From IMG/VR virus record IMGVR_UViG_3300033148_003978, positions 1-45,080 of that record: a stretch of DNA of 45,080 nucleotides. One strand, 5' to 3'. Source of the DNA: a virus. Each line of letters starts with the position of its first letter. Within the stretch, counting starts at the first letter, position 1. The notes below the pieces were generated by a model. That model searched no databases and had not been told where the DNA came from. It saw only the letters and a list, made by a program, of their open reading frames with translations. Shown here piece by piece: positions 38,515 to 44,721 of this stretch. Position numbers and translations under genes: made by a program.

Positions 38515-38988
38515 ATGTCTGAATTTACTTATGATATAAAGAATGGCCAGTCGATATATGACGATCCCGCAAGCCGACAGCGATACCTTGACAAGAAACC
38601 AGACGGCAGCAGAGGTATCGAAAAACACCGCACCCCGAAGGGTGCGAAGTCAGACCCGCAACTTGGCTATTATTGGGGATTCTTATTGATTCAAATAACC
38701 GCGGAATTGAAAAGGCAGGGATTTACTAAAACTCTAAATTTGGGCAAACATTCGGTTGAGCAGTATTATACCAAAGACGACGCACACGAGTTTCTAAAGG
38801 AACACTGTGCAAAAATCGGTGATGACGGGCAATATGTTACATTGTCTGCACAGGATCGGTATTTGTGCTCGAAGTATCTTGATAATGTCATTTGGGTTGC
38901 TGAGCATTGGCTCGGGATGGATAGAGATGCCCTGGAAGCCAAAAGGCCAGAACTTGTATCGCCGCCTGACCCGGAATTGCGGAAATAA
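38515..38988 (+). CDS. NinB-like recombination accessory protein (tentative)
   Basis: 157 residues from ATG 38515; SSB ends three bases before it. The pattern SDPQLGYYWGFLLIQITAEL (about 46-65), then DAHEFLKEHC (about 90-99), LSAQDRYLCSKYLDNVIWVA (about 111-130) and a final LGM matches the order of features in NinB-type proteins (QN/LxYxWG ... LK ... LS...Y...I..WA...G). NinB assists phage recombination; location after ERF and SSB fits. Sequence similarity is not strong. Confidence 0.55.
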   Translation: MSEFTYDIKNGQSIYDDPASRQRYLDKKPDGSRGIEKHRTPKGAKSDPQLGYYWGFLLIQITAELKRQGFTKTLNLGKHSVEQYYTKDDAHEFLKEHCAKIGDDGQYVTLSAQDRYLCSKYLDNVIWVAEHWLGMDRDALEAKRPELVSPPDPELRK

Positions 38989-39191
38989 AAAAGGCTACAG
39001 GATGCGTTTTAAGCGTGGGTATTTGAAGATTAGTATATAAACACGTATTTTCTATTTTAACGCACCAGACAGGCATAGATTTGCGCATTTGTACGTTAGA
39101 AACACTACTTGGTCAGCAGATTAACAGCTATTTTGCAAAAAACCTAAAAAATAAAAGATTTTTGCGCAGAAGCAGAAAGCGGGGTAGAATA
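38989..39191. other. AT-rich gap of 203 bp within the early operon
   Basis: No convincing gene. TTTGCGCA occurs twice (about 39078 and 39158), and GCGTT/AACGC repeats lie near 39004 and 39058. This is the longest untranslated stretch of the operon and could hold a promoter or replication signal, but no clear -35/-10 pair is seen. Confidence 0.35.
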
Positions 39192-39395
39192 ATGCAATGT
39201 GATATTTGTGAAAAAACGGCTACGGTAAAAGCAGCTTTCGGCCCAACAATGACAAAGGCTGGAAAATACGGCCACGATAAACCTTGGCCTAACCACTGGA
39301 CTTATCGATGTGATGAACACAAAGATAAACCAGACAGCCGATTAAGGCCACTGTGGTTATGGGGCAAATTAGAAAGCGAAACCAATGGCTCGTAA
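39192..39395 (+). CDS. Small zinc-binding protein, 67 aa
   Basis: ATG at 39192, starting MQCDICEKTATVKAAFG. C3-x2-C6 and a later YRCDEH (Cys/His, about 39-44) supply zinc ligands, a pattern of small treble-clef phage proteins. Overlaps the next gene by 11 bases. Confidence 0.65.
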   Translation: MQCDICEKTATVKAAFGPTMTKAGKYGHDKPWPNHWTYRCDEHKDKPDSRLRPLWLWGKLESETNGS

Positions 39396-39636
39396 AAAGC
39401 CAAACTACATAGGCGTACCCTGCCGCATCTGTGGGATAAGACCAACGGCATACAAAACGGTGAAGCATTGTAAAGAATGCCACAAGGCTTATGTTCGTGC
39501 AAACTGGCTAAAACACCATCCCAAAGACACCTACGGCGAATGTGAACAATGCGTACATTATCAAGAGTGCGTCAACTATGGCGAAATAAAGGATGGGGAT
39601 TGCTGGTGGTTTCAGACAAAGGGAAAATATTTATGA
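39385..39636 (+). CDS. Small double zinc-knuckle protein, 83 aa
   Basis: Two cysteine groups: CRICG and CKECH (about 13-33), then CEQCVHYQEC and a late DCWWF (about 53-73). The start overlaps the previous gene and the stop overlaps the next (ATGA at 39633). One of several tiny zinc proteins in this operon; function unknown. Confidence 0.7.
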   Translation: MARKKPNYIGVPCRICGIRPTAYKTVKHCKECHKAYVRANWLKHHPKDTYGECEQCVHYQECVNYGEIKDGDCWWFQTKGKYL

Positions 39637-39902
39637 CGATAGAATGTCCAACAAAGCAGAGTACAGACTCATTAAAAAAGAGAATTAAAAAGTTAGAAAA
39701 GACCAAAATGGAGTTATACTACGAAATGGCCGAGCGGGGCGAAGCTCTGGAGCGGATAAAACAAATGATTGATTCTTGGATAGAGTTATTGCCTTTGGAC
39801 TTTTACGAAGAATTACATAAAATTGTGTATGATTACGTAGAGCGTTGCACATCGCAGGCCGAAATGAGGGATAGAAAAATATTGCCGGAGAAAGAAGAAT
39901 GA
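39633..39902 (+). CDS. Coiled-coil protein, 89 aa
   Basis: ATGA overlap at 39633. Residues about 11-50 (TDSLKKRIKKLEKTKMELYY...) form a coiled coil followed by helices (ELLPLDFYEELHKIVYDYV). The stop overlaps the next start at 39899. Function unknown. Confidence 0.6.
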   Translation: MTIECPTKQSTDSLKKRIKKLEKTKMELYYEMAERGEALERIKQMIDSWIELLPLDFYEELHKIVYDYVERCTSQAEMRDRKILPEKEE

Positions 39903-40186
39903 AGAAATACGGGTTGAGTCAACAAGCAAAAGACGCCCTATACGAAACAATGCGCCCTAAAGATATTGTTAATTTGCCAATCCGTCCCCTCGCCGATGAT
40001 AACTGTGTTTTGTTTTTATGGGTTATGGACTCGCAAATACAGCTTGCGTTTGATGTTATCAAGCATTGGGGCTTCGTGTACAAAACAGTTGCCTTTACTT
40101 GGGTTAAACTAACAAAGCGTCCCTTGGCCGGTTTTTTTATAAGGAACAGAATATGGCTGGTTATACCCCATTGTTCGGTTCAATAG
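39899..40186 (+). pseudogene. Remnant of an MT-A70-type adenine methyltransferase, 95 aa
   Basis: Residues about 23-72 (IVNLPIRPLADDNCVLFLWV...VIKHWGFVYKTVAFTWVKLTK) match the middle of MT-A70-like methyltransferases. The upstream DPPW catalytic/SAM segment is absent and the frame departs from the family after VKLTKRP; the last part overlaps the next gene's start (40153). It cannot be an active methyltransferase. It may be a decayed gene or a small protein kept for another use; ATGA coupling keeps it translatable. Confidence 0.65.
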
Positions 40187-40914
40187 TAACGAGTAGTATC
40201 TGGAATGAATCCAGCGAAACCCGCATAGTCTGGATTACTATATTGGCTTTAGCAGACGCCCACGGCAAGGTCGAAGGCAGTGTATCCGGGCTTGCTCCAG
40301 TGGCAAGAGTGCCTATTGAGTCCTGCGAAAAAGCCATCAATAGACTCAAAGCACCAGACAAATACAGCAGGACAAAAGAATATGACGGTCGGCGGATTGT
40401 AGATATTGATGGCGGGTGGCAAATCCTAAACTTCACCAAATTCAGGGAAAAAGCAAAAAAAAGAACTGCGGAATATTATAGAAATTACAGAAAACGAAAA
40501 CAAGAAACTAACACTAAAACTAATACTAATACTAATACTAATACACATACACAAACAGGAGAGCGTTGCGCAACCGTTGCAAAAGTTGCAAAACCCCATT
40601 TAAGAACCTATAACGGCGATTTCTCAACCTTCTGGTATAACTACCCGAAAAAGGTTGGTAAGGGCGCTGCTTACGACAGTTGGCTTAAAATTCAACCGTC
40701 GAATGAGTTGATTGGGAAAATTACTGCCGCCGTTGAAAGCCAGAAAAAAAGCGCAGCTTGGCAGAAGGATAAGGGGAAATACATACCGAATCCGGCGACT
40801 TGGCTGAATCAGGGCAGATGGGACGATGTGCTTCCCAAAGCGCCGCCGACAACATCTGAAATATTTGATAAATTCGCAAAAGAAGAAGCGGAGGCTGAAA
40901 ATGCTACAGGTTGA
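40153..40914 (+). CDS. Replication initiator (lambda O-like / replisome organiser)
   Basis: 253 residues. N-terminal winged-helix part (about 1-100): MAGYTPLFGSIVTSSIWNES, VWITILALADAHG, ...VEGSVSGLAPVARVPIESCE, a pattern of phage replisome organisers. A Thr/Asn linker (about 118-137) encoded by tandem ACTAAT repeats leads to a C-terminal domain (FWYNYPKKVGKGAAYDSWLK ... YIPNPATWLNQGRWDD) that meets the helicase loader. An origin inside the gene, as in lambda O, is plausible. Confidence 0.8.
   Translation: MAGYTPLFGSIVTSSIWNESSETRIVWITILALADAHGKVEGSVSGLAPVARVPIESCEKAINRLKAPDKYSRTKEYDGRRIVDIDGGWQILNFTKFREKAKKRTAEYYRNYRKRKQETNTKTNTNTNTNTHTQTGERCATVAKVAKPHLRTYNGDFSTFWYNYPKKVGKGAAYDSWLKIQPSNELIGKITAAVESQKKSAAWQKDKGKYIPNPATWLNQGRWDDVLPKAPPTTSEIFDKFAKEEAEAENATG
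40519..40542 (+). repeat. Tandem hexanucleotide ACTAAT x4
   Basis: Four exact ACTAAT copies with degenerate copies on both sides (ACTAAC, ACTAAA before; ATACAC after), inside the linker of the replication initiator. They could be iteron-like binding sites or a simple microsatellite coding for a Thr-Asn linker. Confidence 0.8.
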
Positions 40915-41563
40915 AAAAAAGGATTTTATAGAAAATAGGCTGAAAAAGCTATGGAGTAAATGGGATTTTGAAGAAGTGCAGCTCAAAGTATGGTATGGCA
41001 TATTAAGCGATTTTAGTTTCGCCGATGCCTGTAAAGCGATTGAGCAGGTTTATGCCACTGGCCATAGATTCCAGAATCAGTTAGTGCCTGTGTTTATTTC
41101 GGCTGTGAAGGCCATCAGGCAGCCGTCGGGTAGAGATAGGACGAAAGACGAGCCTGTATTACTCTATCGATTGTTTTCCGAAGGTAACCCGCAACGTGTT
41201 AGGCGGTATTATCTTAACCATAGCAGAGATGGCATACCATCAGGCCGAGCGATTCTGGCAGAGGCTGAACAAAAGCAAAAAATGCTCGAACGCAATTATG
41301 GTGGGATTTGGCGGATATTGCGTGATTGGGAGTGTGAGCCTGATGTTGTTGTTGACGATGGGTTGCGTGGCAGAGAGGCTTTTGAACTTGCCGCCGCCCG
41401 AATATCTGCGGGGCCAGACAGTGCCGGTAAAAGATGGCTGTTAAAGCATTTATCTGAAAAGCCGGCGAAAGCTGTGAACATAGTCAAAGATTTCAAATTT
41501 TGGCAAAATAGGAGTGTAAAATGGGCGAACGTGAAGTTAAAGCCGAAGTGCGGCACATTATAG
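40901..41563 (+). CDS. Probable replicative helicase loader, 220 aa
   Basis: ATG at 40901 with GGAGG about seven bases upstream. The N-terminal domain (IENRLKKLWSKWDFEEVQLK ... FADACKAIEQVYATGHRFQN) looks like the helical fold of G39P/DnaI-N-type helicase loaders. The rest is charged and partly disordered, with a GIWRILRDWE segment. Its position directly after the initiator gene is the usual place of a lambda P-like loader. No AAA+ motifs. Confidence 0.6.
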   Translation: MLQVEKKDFIENRLKKLWSKWDFEEVQLKVWYGILSDFSFADACKAIEQVYATGHRFQNQLVPVFISAVKAIRQPSGRDRTKDEPVLLYRLFSEGNPQRVRRYYLNHSRDGIPSGRAILAEAEQKQKMLERNYGGIWRILRDWECEPDVVVDDGLRGREAFELAAARISAGPDSAGKRWLLKHLSEKPAKAVNIVKDFKFWQNRSVKWANVKLKPKCGTL

Positions 41564-41664
41564 GCAAATTAGTTTTCGATACTACTGTAAGCAAAAAGGT
41601 ATGTATTGCACGAGCAGAGCTGCTAAAAGCTGAAATAGATGATATGTTGAAAGCAAAAAGATAG
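41521..41664 (+). CDS. Small helical protein, 47 aa
   Basis: ATG at 41521 after TAGGAGTGTAAA, a strong site, overlapping the loader's 3' end by 43 bases. MGEREVKAEVRHIIGKLVFD..., helical and charged. Function unknown. Confidence 0.6.
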   Translation: MGEREVKAEVRHIIGKLVFDTTVSKKVCIARAELLKAEIDDMLKAKR

Positions 41665-41673
41665 GAATGTAAA

Positions 41674-41856
41674 ATGAGCAAGAAACTTAAATATGGCAAA
41701 GTAAAAGGATATGCCCCTGAAGACAGCAGTAAATGGAAGTGCAACTGGCTTGAATGTGCTAACGGGATGGGGCTTGCCGGCGCAGGCTTATGTTCAGCAG
41801 ATGGATATTGGGGTTATAAGAATTGCCGCAAGTTTGAACAGCGGACAAGGGAATAA
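41674..41856 (+). CDS. Small cysteine-rich protein, 60 aa
   Basis: ATG at 41674 after TAGGAATGTAAA. Four cysteines (about 23, 28, 40, 51) with aromatic spacing (KWKCNWLEC, GLCSADGYWGYKNC) suggest one zinc site. Function unknown. Confidence 0.65.
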   Translation: MSKKLKYGKVKGYAPEDSSKWKCNWLECANGMGLAGAGLCSADGYWGYKNCRKFEQRTRE

Positions 41857-41857
41857 A

Positions 41858-41923
41858 ATGAAGCAAGGAAGCGACATAACCAGCAGGGCAGGCGACAGGA
41901 TGAGCAAATGCCCTGCTATTTGA
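41858..41923 (+). CDS. Possible mini-protein, 21 aa
   Basis: ATG at 41858 immediately after the previous stop, with AAGGGAATAAA upstream: MKQGSDITSRAGDRMSKCPA. Too short for any inference; kept because spacing and ribosome site are good. Confidence 0.3.
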   Translation: MKQGSDITSRAGDRMSKCPAI

Positions 41924-41935
41924 AAGGTGAATGAT

Positions 41936-42052
41936 GTGATAAGGTTAAAAAATATCAAATATCCACCAGAGCCGGAGCGGGAAATATGCGAAGCTATTTG
42001 TAAGTTATTTAGCGGATTTATAAAAGGAGGCCAAAATAATGGCAAAGACTAA
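41936..42052 (+). CDS. Possible small protein with GTG start, 38 aa
   Basis: GTG at 41936 lies seven bases after AAAGGTG and reads MIRLKNIKYPPEPEREICEA. Two ATGs in between lead at once to a stop. It ends 14 bases into the next gene. Two cysteines; function unknown. Confidence 0.45.
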   Translation: MIRLKNIKYPPEPEREICEAICKLFSGFIKGGQNNGKD

Positions 42053-42230
42053 ATCTAAAAAGTGTCCGCATTGTAAAGGTACGGGGAAAATTGAAGTTTG
42101 CAAAACGTGCGGCGGGTCTGGAATATTACCAAAGATTGTTAAGGATAGTGGCAAGGGTTGTGCGTACACCAGTACTCCGTGCCCTGACTGCCACTCTAAC
42201 CCAATACCGATGTTTGAGAGGTCAAAATAA
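42039..42230 (+). CDS. DnaJ-type zinc-finger mini-protein, 63 aa
   Basis: CPHCKGTGKIEVCKTCGGSG (about 9-28) is the CxxCxGxG repeat pair of the DnaJ central zinc domain, and CPDCHS closes a later pair. No J domain is present. AAAAGGAGG upstream. It may bind unfolded protein or nucleic acid, or adapt a host chaperone. Its first 14 coding bases and upstream bases are duplicated at the start of the next gene. Confidence 0.75.
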   Translation: MAKTKSKKCPHCKGTGKIEVCKTCGGSGILPKIVKDSGKGCAYTSTPCPDCHSNPIPMFERSK

Positions 42231-42670
42231 TGGCAAAGACTAAAGGCGTTAGATACTGGAAGAAGAGGGCTACGGCTTTGTGGTCTGACCTTATCCGAGA
42301 AGTCGGCGAATGTGAGATTTGCGGCAGGGAAGGCAAGCGTGGCAAAACACAGGGCTGGACAAATCTTGACGCTCATCATTTAATACCCAAAGGCACATCA
42401 GATTTATTCCGGTGTGATTTAAGTAACGGCGTATGTCTTTGTGTTCGTTGTCATCAATGGGACGAAGGCGTATCGCCACACCAGAACAAAGAGGGCTTTG
42501 AGAAATGGCTGGAGACTATGCGCCCAGGCCAATGGAAGTGGTATAATAGGAATTACCCCCTTGAAGATGAAAAACAAATCGGCAATATTACAGTACCTAC
42601 AAGAATTGTTAAGAAATATTCTGGTAAAATAGATTGGGAAAAGATTTATTACGAACTGAAAGGAGACTGA
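42230..42670 (+). CDS. HNH endonuclease, NinG/recombination-type candidate
   Basis: 146 residues. Zinc and catalytic pattern: C28-x2-C31, LDAHHLIPKG with H49-H50, N66 (LSNGVCL), C71-x2-C74-H75 and H84. A C-terminal ~55-residue extension (WLETMRPGQWKWYNRNYPLE) differs from homing HNH enzymes. The place among recombination and replication genes suggests processing of branched DNA, but a homing role cannot be excluded. TAATG overlap with the previous gene. Confidence 0.8.
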   Translation: MAKTKGVRYWKKRATALWSDLIREVGECEICGREGKRGKTQGWTNLDAHHLIPKGTSDLFRCDLSNGVCLCVRCHQWDEGVSPHQNKEGFEKWLETMRPGQWKWYNRNYPLEDEKQIGNITVPTRIVKKYSGKIDWEKIYYELKGD

Positions 42671-42672
42671 TT

Positions 42673-43029
42673 ATGAAATGGATAGTAAGTCTAACGCTGG
42701 CCGTGTTAGCGGCTGGGTGTGGCGAGCCGTTTGCAGGTGGCTTCGCCGCTGGAGCGGCATCATATAAGGCTGTAGCCGATGATGCGCAAAGTGATTTCAT
42801 CGAGGCTGTCAAAGCCTTAAACAGCGAGACAGGGCGGTTGAACGATGAGATTGAAGTAGTTAAGGCTATTAACATCAAAGACTTTGTTAAGCCGGAAGCT
42901 ATCACAGCCATTGAGTCTTTGAAGGGCAAAGAGAAAGACCCGACCTTGTGGATCGCCTTGGCCTCGATGTTGCTTGGCGGTACTGGCGTGAACATCTTCA
43001 AGAACAGAAAGGCGGGGAACAATGGATAA
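42673..43029 (+). CDS. Putative lipoprotein with C-terminal membrane segment, 118 aa
   Basis: ATG at 42673 after AAAGGAGACTGATT. The N-terminus MKWIVSLTLAVLAAGCGEP has a signal peptide with lipobox LAAGC (Cys16). A helical middle (about 40-85) and a second hydrophobic segment near the end (about 91-108, LWIALASMLLGGTGVNIF) follow. A lipoprotein with a C-terminal membrane anchor could link both membranes, as a unimolecular spanin does, or block superinfection. Confidence 0.65.
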   Translation: MKWIVSLTLAVLAAGCGEPFAGGFAAGAASYKAVADDAQSDFIEAVKALNSETGRLNDEIEVVKAINIKDFVKPEAITAIESLKGKEKDPTLWIALASMLLGGTGVNIFKNRKAGNNG

Positions 43030-43183
43030 AATAACGCCGTTAGAAGTGGAAATCCACATACAGGGCAAATGGGGCGGCGAGCGTGAAACCAAGCTAAAAT
43101 GCCCAAACGAATTTGCTATAGCTCAAAAAGTCAATGAGATTATAGATTGGATAAACAAGAAGGAGTCTAATGATGCGAGTTAA
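43022..43183 (+). CDS. Small protein, 53 aa
   Basis: ATG at 43022 overlaps the lipoprotein end. MDKITPLEVEIHIQGKWGGE..., strands then a helix (FAIAQKVNEIIDWINKK). It overlaps the PAPS-reductase-like gene by 14 bases. Function unknown. Confidence 0.55.
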   Translation: MDKITPLEVEIHIQGKWGGERETKLKCPNEFAIAQKVNEIIDWINKKESNDAS

Positions 43184-44045
43184 ATGTGCGAATTGTGGAA
43201 TGATTTATGATATCAACTCAAGCTCAATGGAAACTCGTACTGAAGCTGAACGCTTGAGTGGTGCGGTATGTCCAAAGTGCAGAAGTAATGCTAGATGTGT
43301 GAATCACATTGTTGGGTTTTCTGGTGGCATTGCCTCTGCGGTAATGGCGAAAATTGTCGCTGATAAGTTTCCTGATACGACGATATTGTTATATCACAGT
43401 ACAAATACAGAACCAGCGGATAATGATAGGTTTCGCAGCGAAGTGGCAAGCTATATCGGTCTTCCAATAACAGAGGATTCTGATGGCAGAGATATTTGGC
43501 AGGTATTCGATGATGAAAGATTTTTGGGTAGTGGTAGAAATACTCCTTGTTCAAGAATACTCAAACAGGAAAGAAGTTTGCGGTACTTAAAAGCAAATCA
43601 GCCAGCGGTTATATATATTGGTTTTACTTTAGATGAATACCGTAGGGCGCAGCGAGTCTTTGCGAGGTATGCAAAATATGATCTGGAAGCAAAATTTCCC
43701 TTAATAGACCAAAAAATAACCAAAGAAGAATGTATGTATAGGGTTATAAACTGTTGGGGCATAACACCGCCTGCTATTTATTCTTGGGCTGAACATGCGA
43801 ATTGTATTCCTTGTGTCAAAGGCAAAAAAGCATATTGGGGCTTGATATATATGTTTGAGCGGGCGGCTTGGAACAAAGCAAATCAAGCGGAAAAAGATTT
43901 CAAGCGAAGAATTTTTACCGAGGGGGATGGCCTTGAAGATGAATTGGAAAATTGTTTGAGATTAGCCAAATTATATTTAGCTAACAAAAAAAACAAAGAA
44001 TCGCAAATGAATTTATTTGAATATCCTTGTGAGTGTGCAGTTTAA
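43170..44045 (+). CDS. PAPS-reductase-like PP-loop protein with N-terminal zinc ribbon
   Basis: 291 residues. An N-terminal zinc ribbon (C6-x2-C9 ... C34-x2-C37) is joined to an adenine-nucleotide alpha hydrolase fold with PP-loop FSGGIASA (50-57). A NTPCSRILKQERSLRYLKAN segment and a late HANCIPCVKGKKAYWGLIYM segment with further cysteines follow. Related proteins act in sulfur transfer (CysH, DndC of DNA phosphorothioation), and many phage versions are uncharacterised. It could modify phage DNA or tRNA; no other dnd genes are seen here. AAGGAG precedes the ATG; the second ATG at 43173 is equally possible. Confidence 0.75.
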   Translation: MMRVKCANCGMIYDINSSSMETRTEAERLSGAVCPKCRSNARCVNHIVGFSGGIASAVMAKIVADKFPDTTILLYHSTNTEPADNDRFRSEVASYIGLPITEDSDGRDIWQVFDDERFLGSGRNTPCSRILKQERSLRYLKANQPAVIYIGFTLDEYRRAQRVFARYAKYDLEAKFPLIDQKITKEECMYRVINCWGITPPAIYSWAEHANCIPCVKGKKAYWGLIYMFERAAWNKANQAEKDFKRRIFTEGDGLEDELENCLRLAKLYLANKKNKESQMNLFEYPCECAV

Positions 44046-44081
44046 GAGATTCCAATGTGCCGCCAAAGCCTTTAGAGAATT

Positions 44082-44098
44082 GATGGGATTATTTGAAT
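44082..44098 (+). repeat. 17-bp direct repeat, copy B
   Basis: Identical to 1115-1131. It ends at the first two bases of the ATG at 44097 and marks the left edge of the nuclease/methyltransferase block. Confidence 0.8.
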
Positions 44099-44318
44099 GA
44101 CACTACCAATAAATAAAATAGCTACAAAGGAAAAGTTTTTTGGCCAGAAAATTTATTTGGAATCTTCTGGGAATAAATTGGTAGATGAATCGTTATGTTC
44201 TGTTTTCCGCGACCATTATAACAAAACTGCTCCATTGACTATGGATAGAGAAGATGTGAGAACGATACTTGACTGGCAGGCCGCTAAAAGGGAAGCAAAT
44301 GACACTACCAATAAATGA
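44097..44318 (+). CDS. Hypothetical protein, 73 aa, methyltransferase-like first residues
   Basis: MTLPINKIATKEKFFGQKIY...; the first eight residues (MTLPINKI) are like those of the next two genes and of many phage DNA methyltransferases (MTLPLNTI here). The rest (DESLCSVFRDHYNKTAPLTM) is unrecognised. It overlaps the endonuclease gene by 20 bases. Confidence 0.6.
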   Translation: MTLPINKIATKEKFFGQKIYLESSGNKLVDESLCSVFRDHYNKTAPLTMDREDVRTILDWQAAKREANDTTNK

Positions 44319-44721
44319 AATAAAGCATACTTGTCGAGTCTGTGGTAAGGTTTTAACTGATGACAACTGGCCGAAAAGCTGGAAGATGAACTACCAGTAC
44401 AAGTGTAGTTTGTGCCACTATGATTACATTAAAGCAATTCACAGAAAACACCCAGAGAGAAGAGTTAATCGAGAACTCCGCAAAAGGTATGGTATTACAT
44501 TAGACGAATATAACGCCGTGCTTGCAGAGCAAGGATACAAATGCAGTATTTGTGGGCGACCGTCATCAATGTTTGCCAAGCGACTGCATGTAGACCATAA
44601 CCACGCTACGGGTGGAATTCGCGGGCTGCTGTGCTATGGGTGTAACAAGTATTTGGGGCAGATAAACGATTCGACAACGGTACTTAAACGAGCTATAAAT
44701 TATTTAGGGAACAAGCAATGA
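44299..44721 (+). CDS. Recombination endonuclease VII family protein
   Basis: 140 residues from ATG 44299. Core: RKRYGITLDEYNAVLAEQGY (61-80), C82-x2-C85, HVDHNHATGGIRGLLCYGCN (97-116, catalytic D99-H100-N101-H102 region and C112-x2-C115) and KRAINYL at the end. T4 endonuclease VII resolves branched DNA; small phage members like this one are often homing-like free-standing nucleases. It starts MTLPINEI like its neighbours and overlaps the methyltransferase start (ATGA at 44718-44721). Confidence 0.88.
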   Translation: MTLPINEIKHTCRVCGKVLTDDNWPKSWKMNYQYKCSLCHYDYIKAIHRKHPERRVNRELRKRYGITLDEYNAVLAEQGYKCSICGRPSSMFAKRLHVDHNHATGGIRGLLCYGCNKYLGQINDSTTVLKRAINYLGNKQ

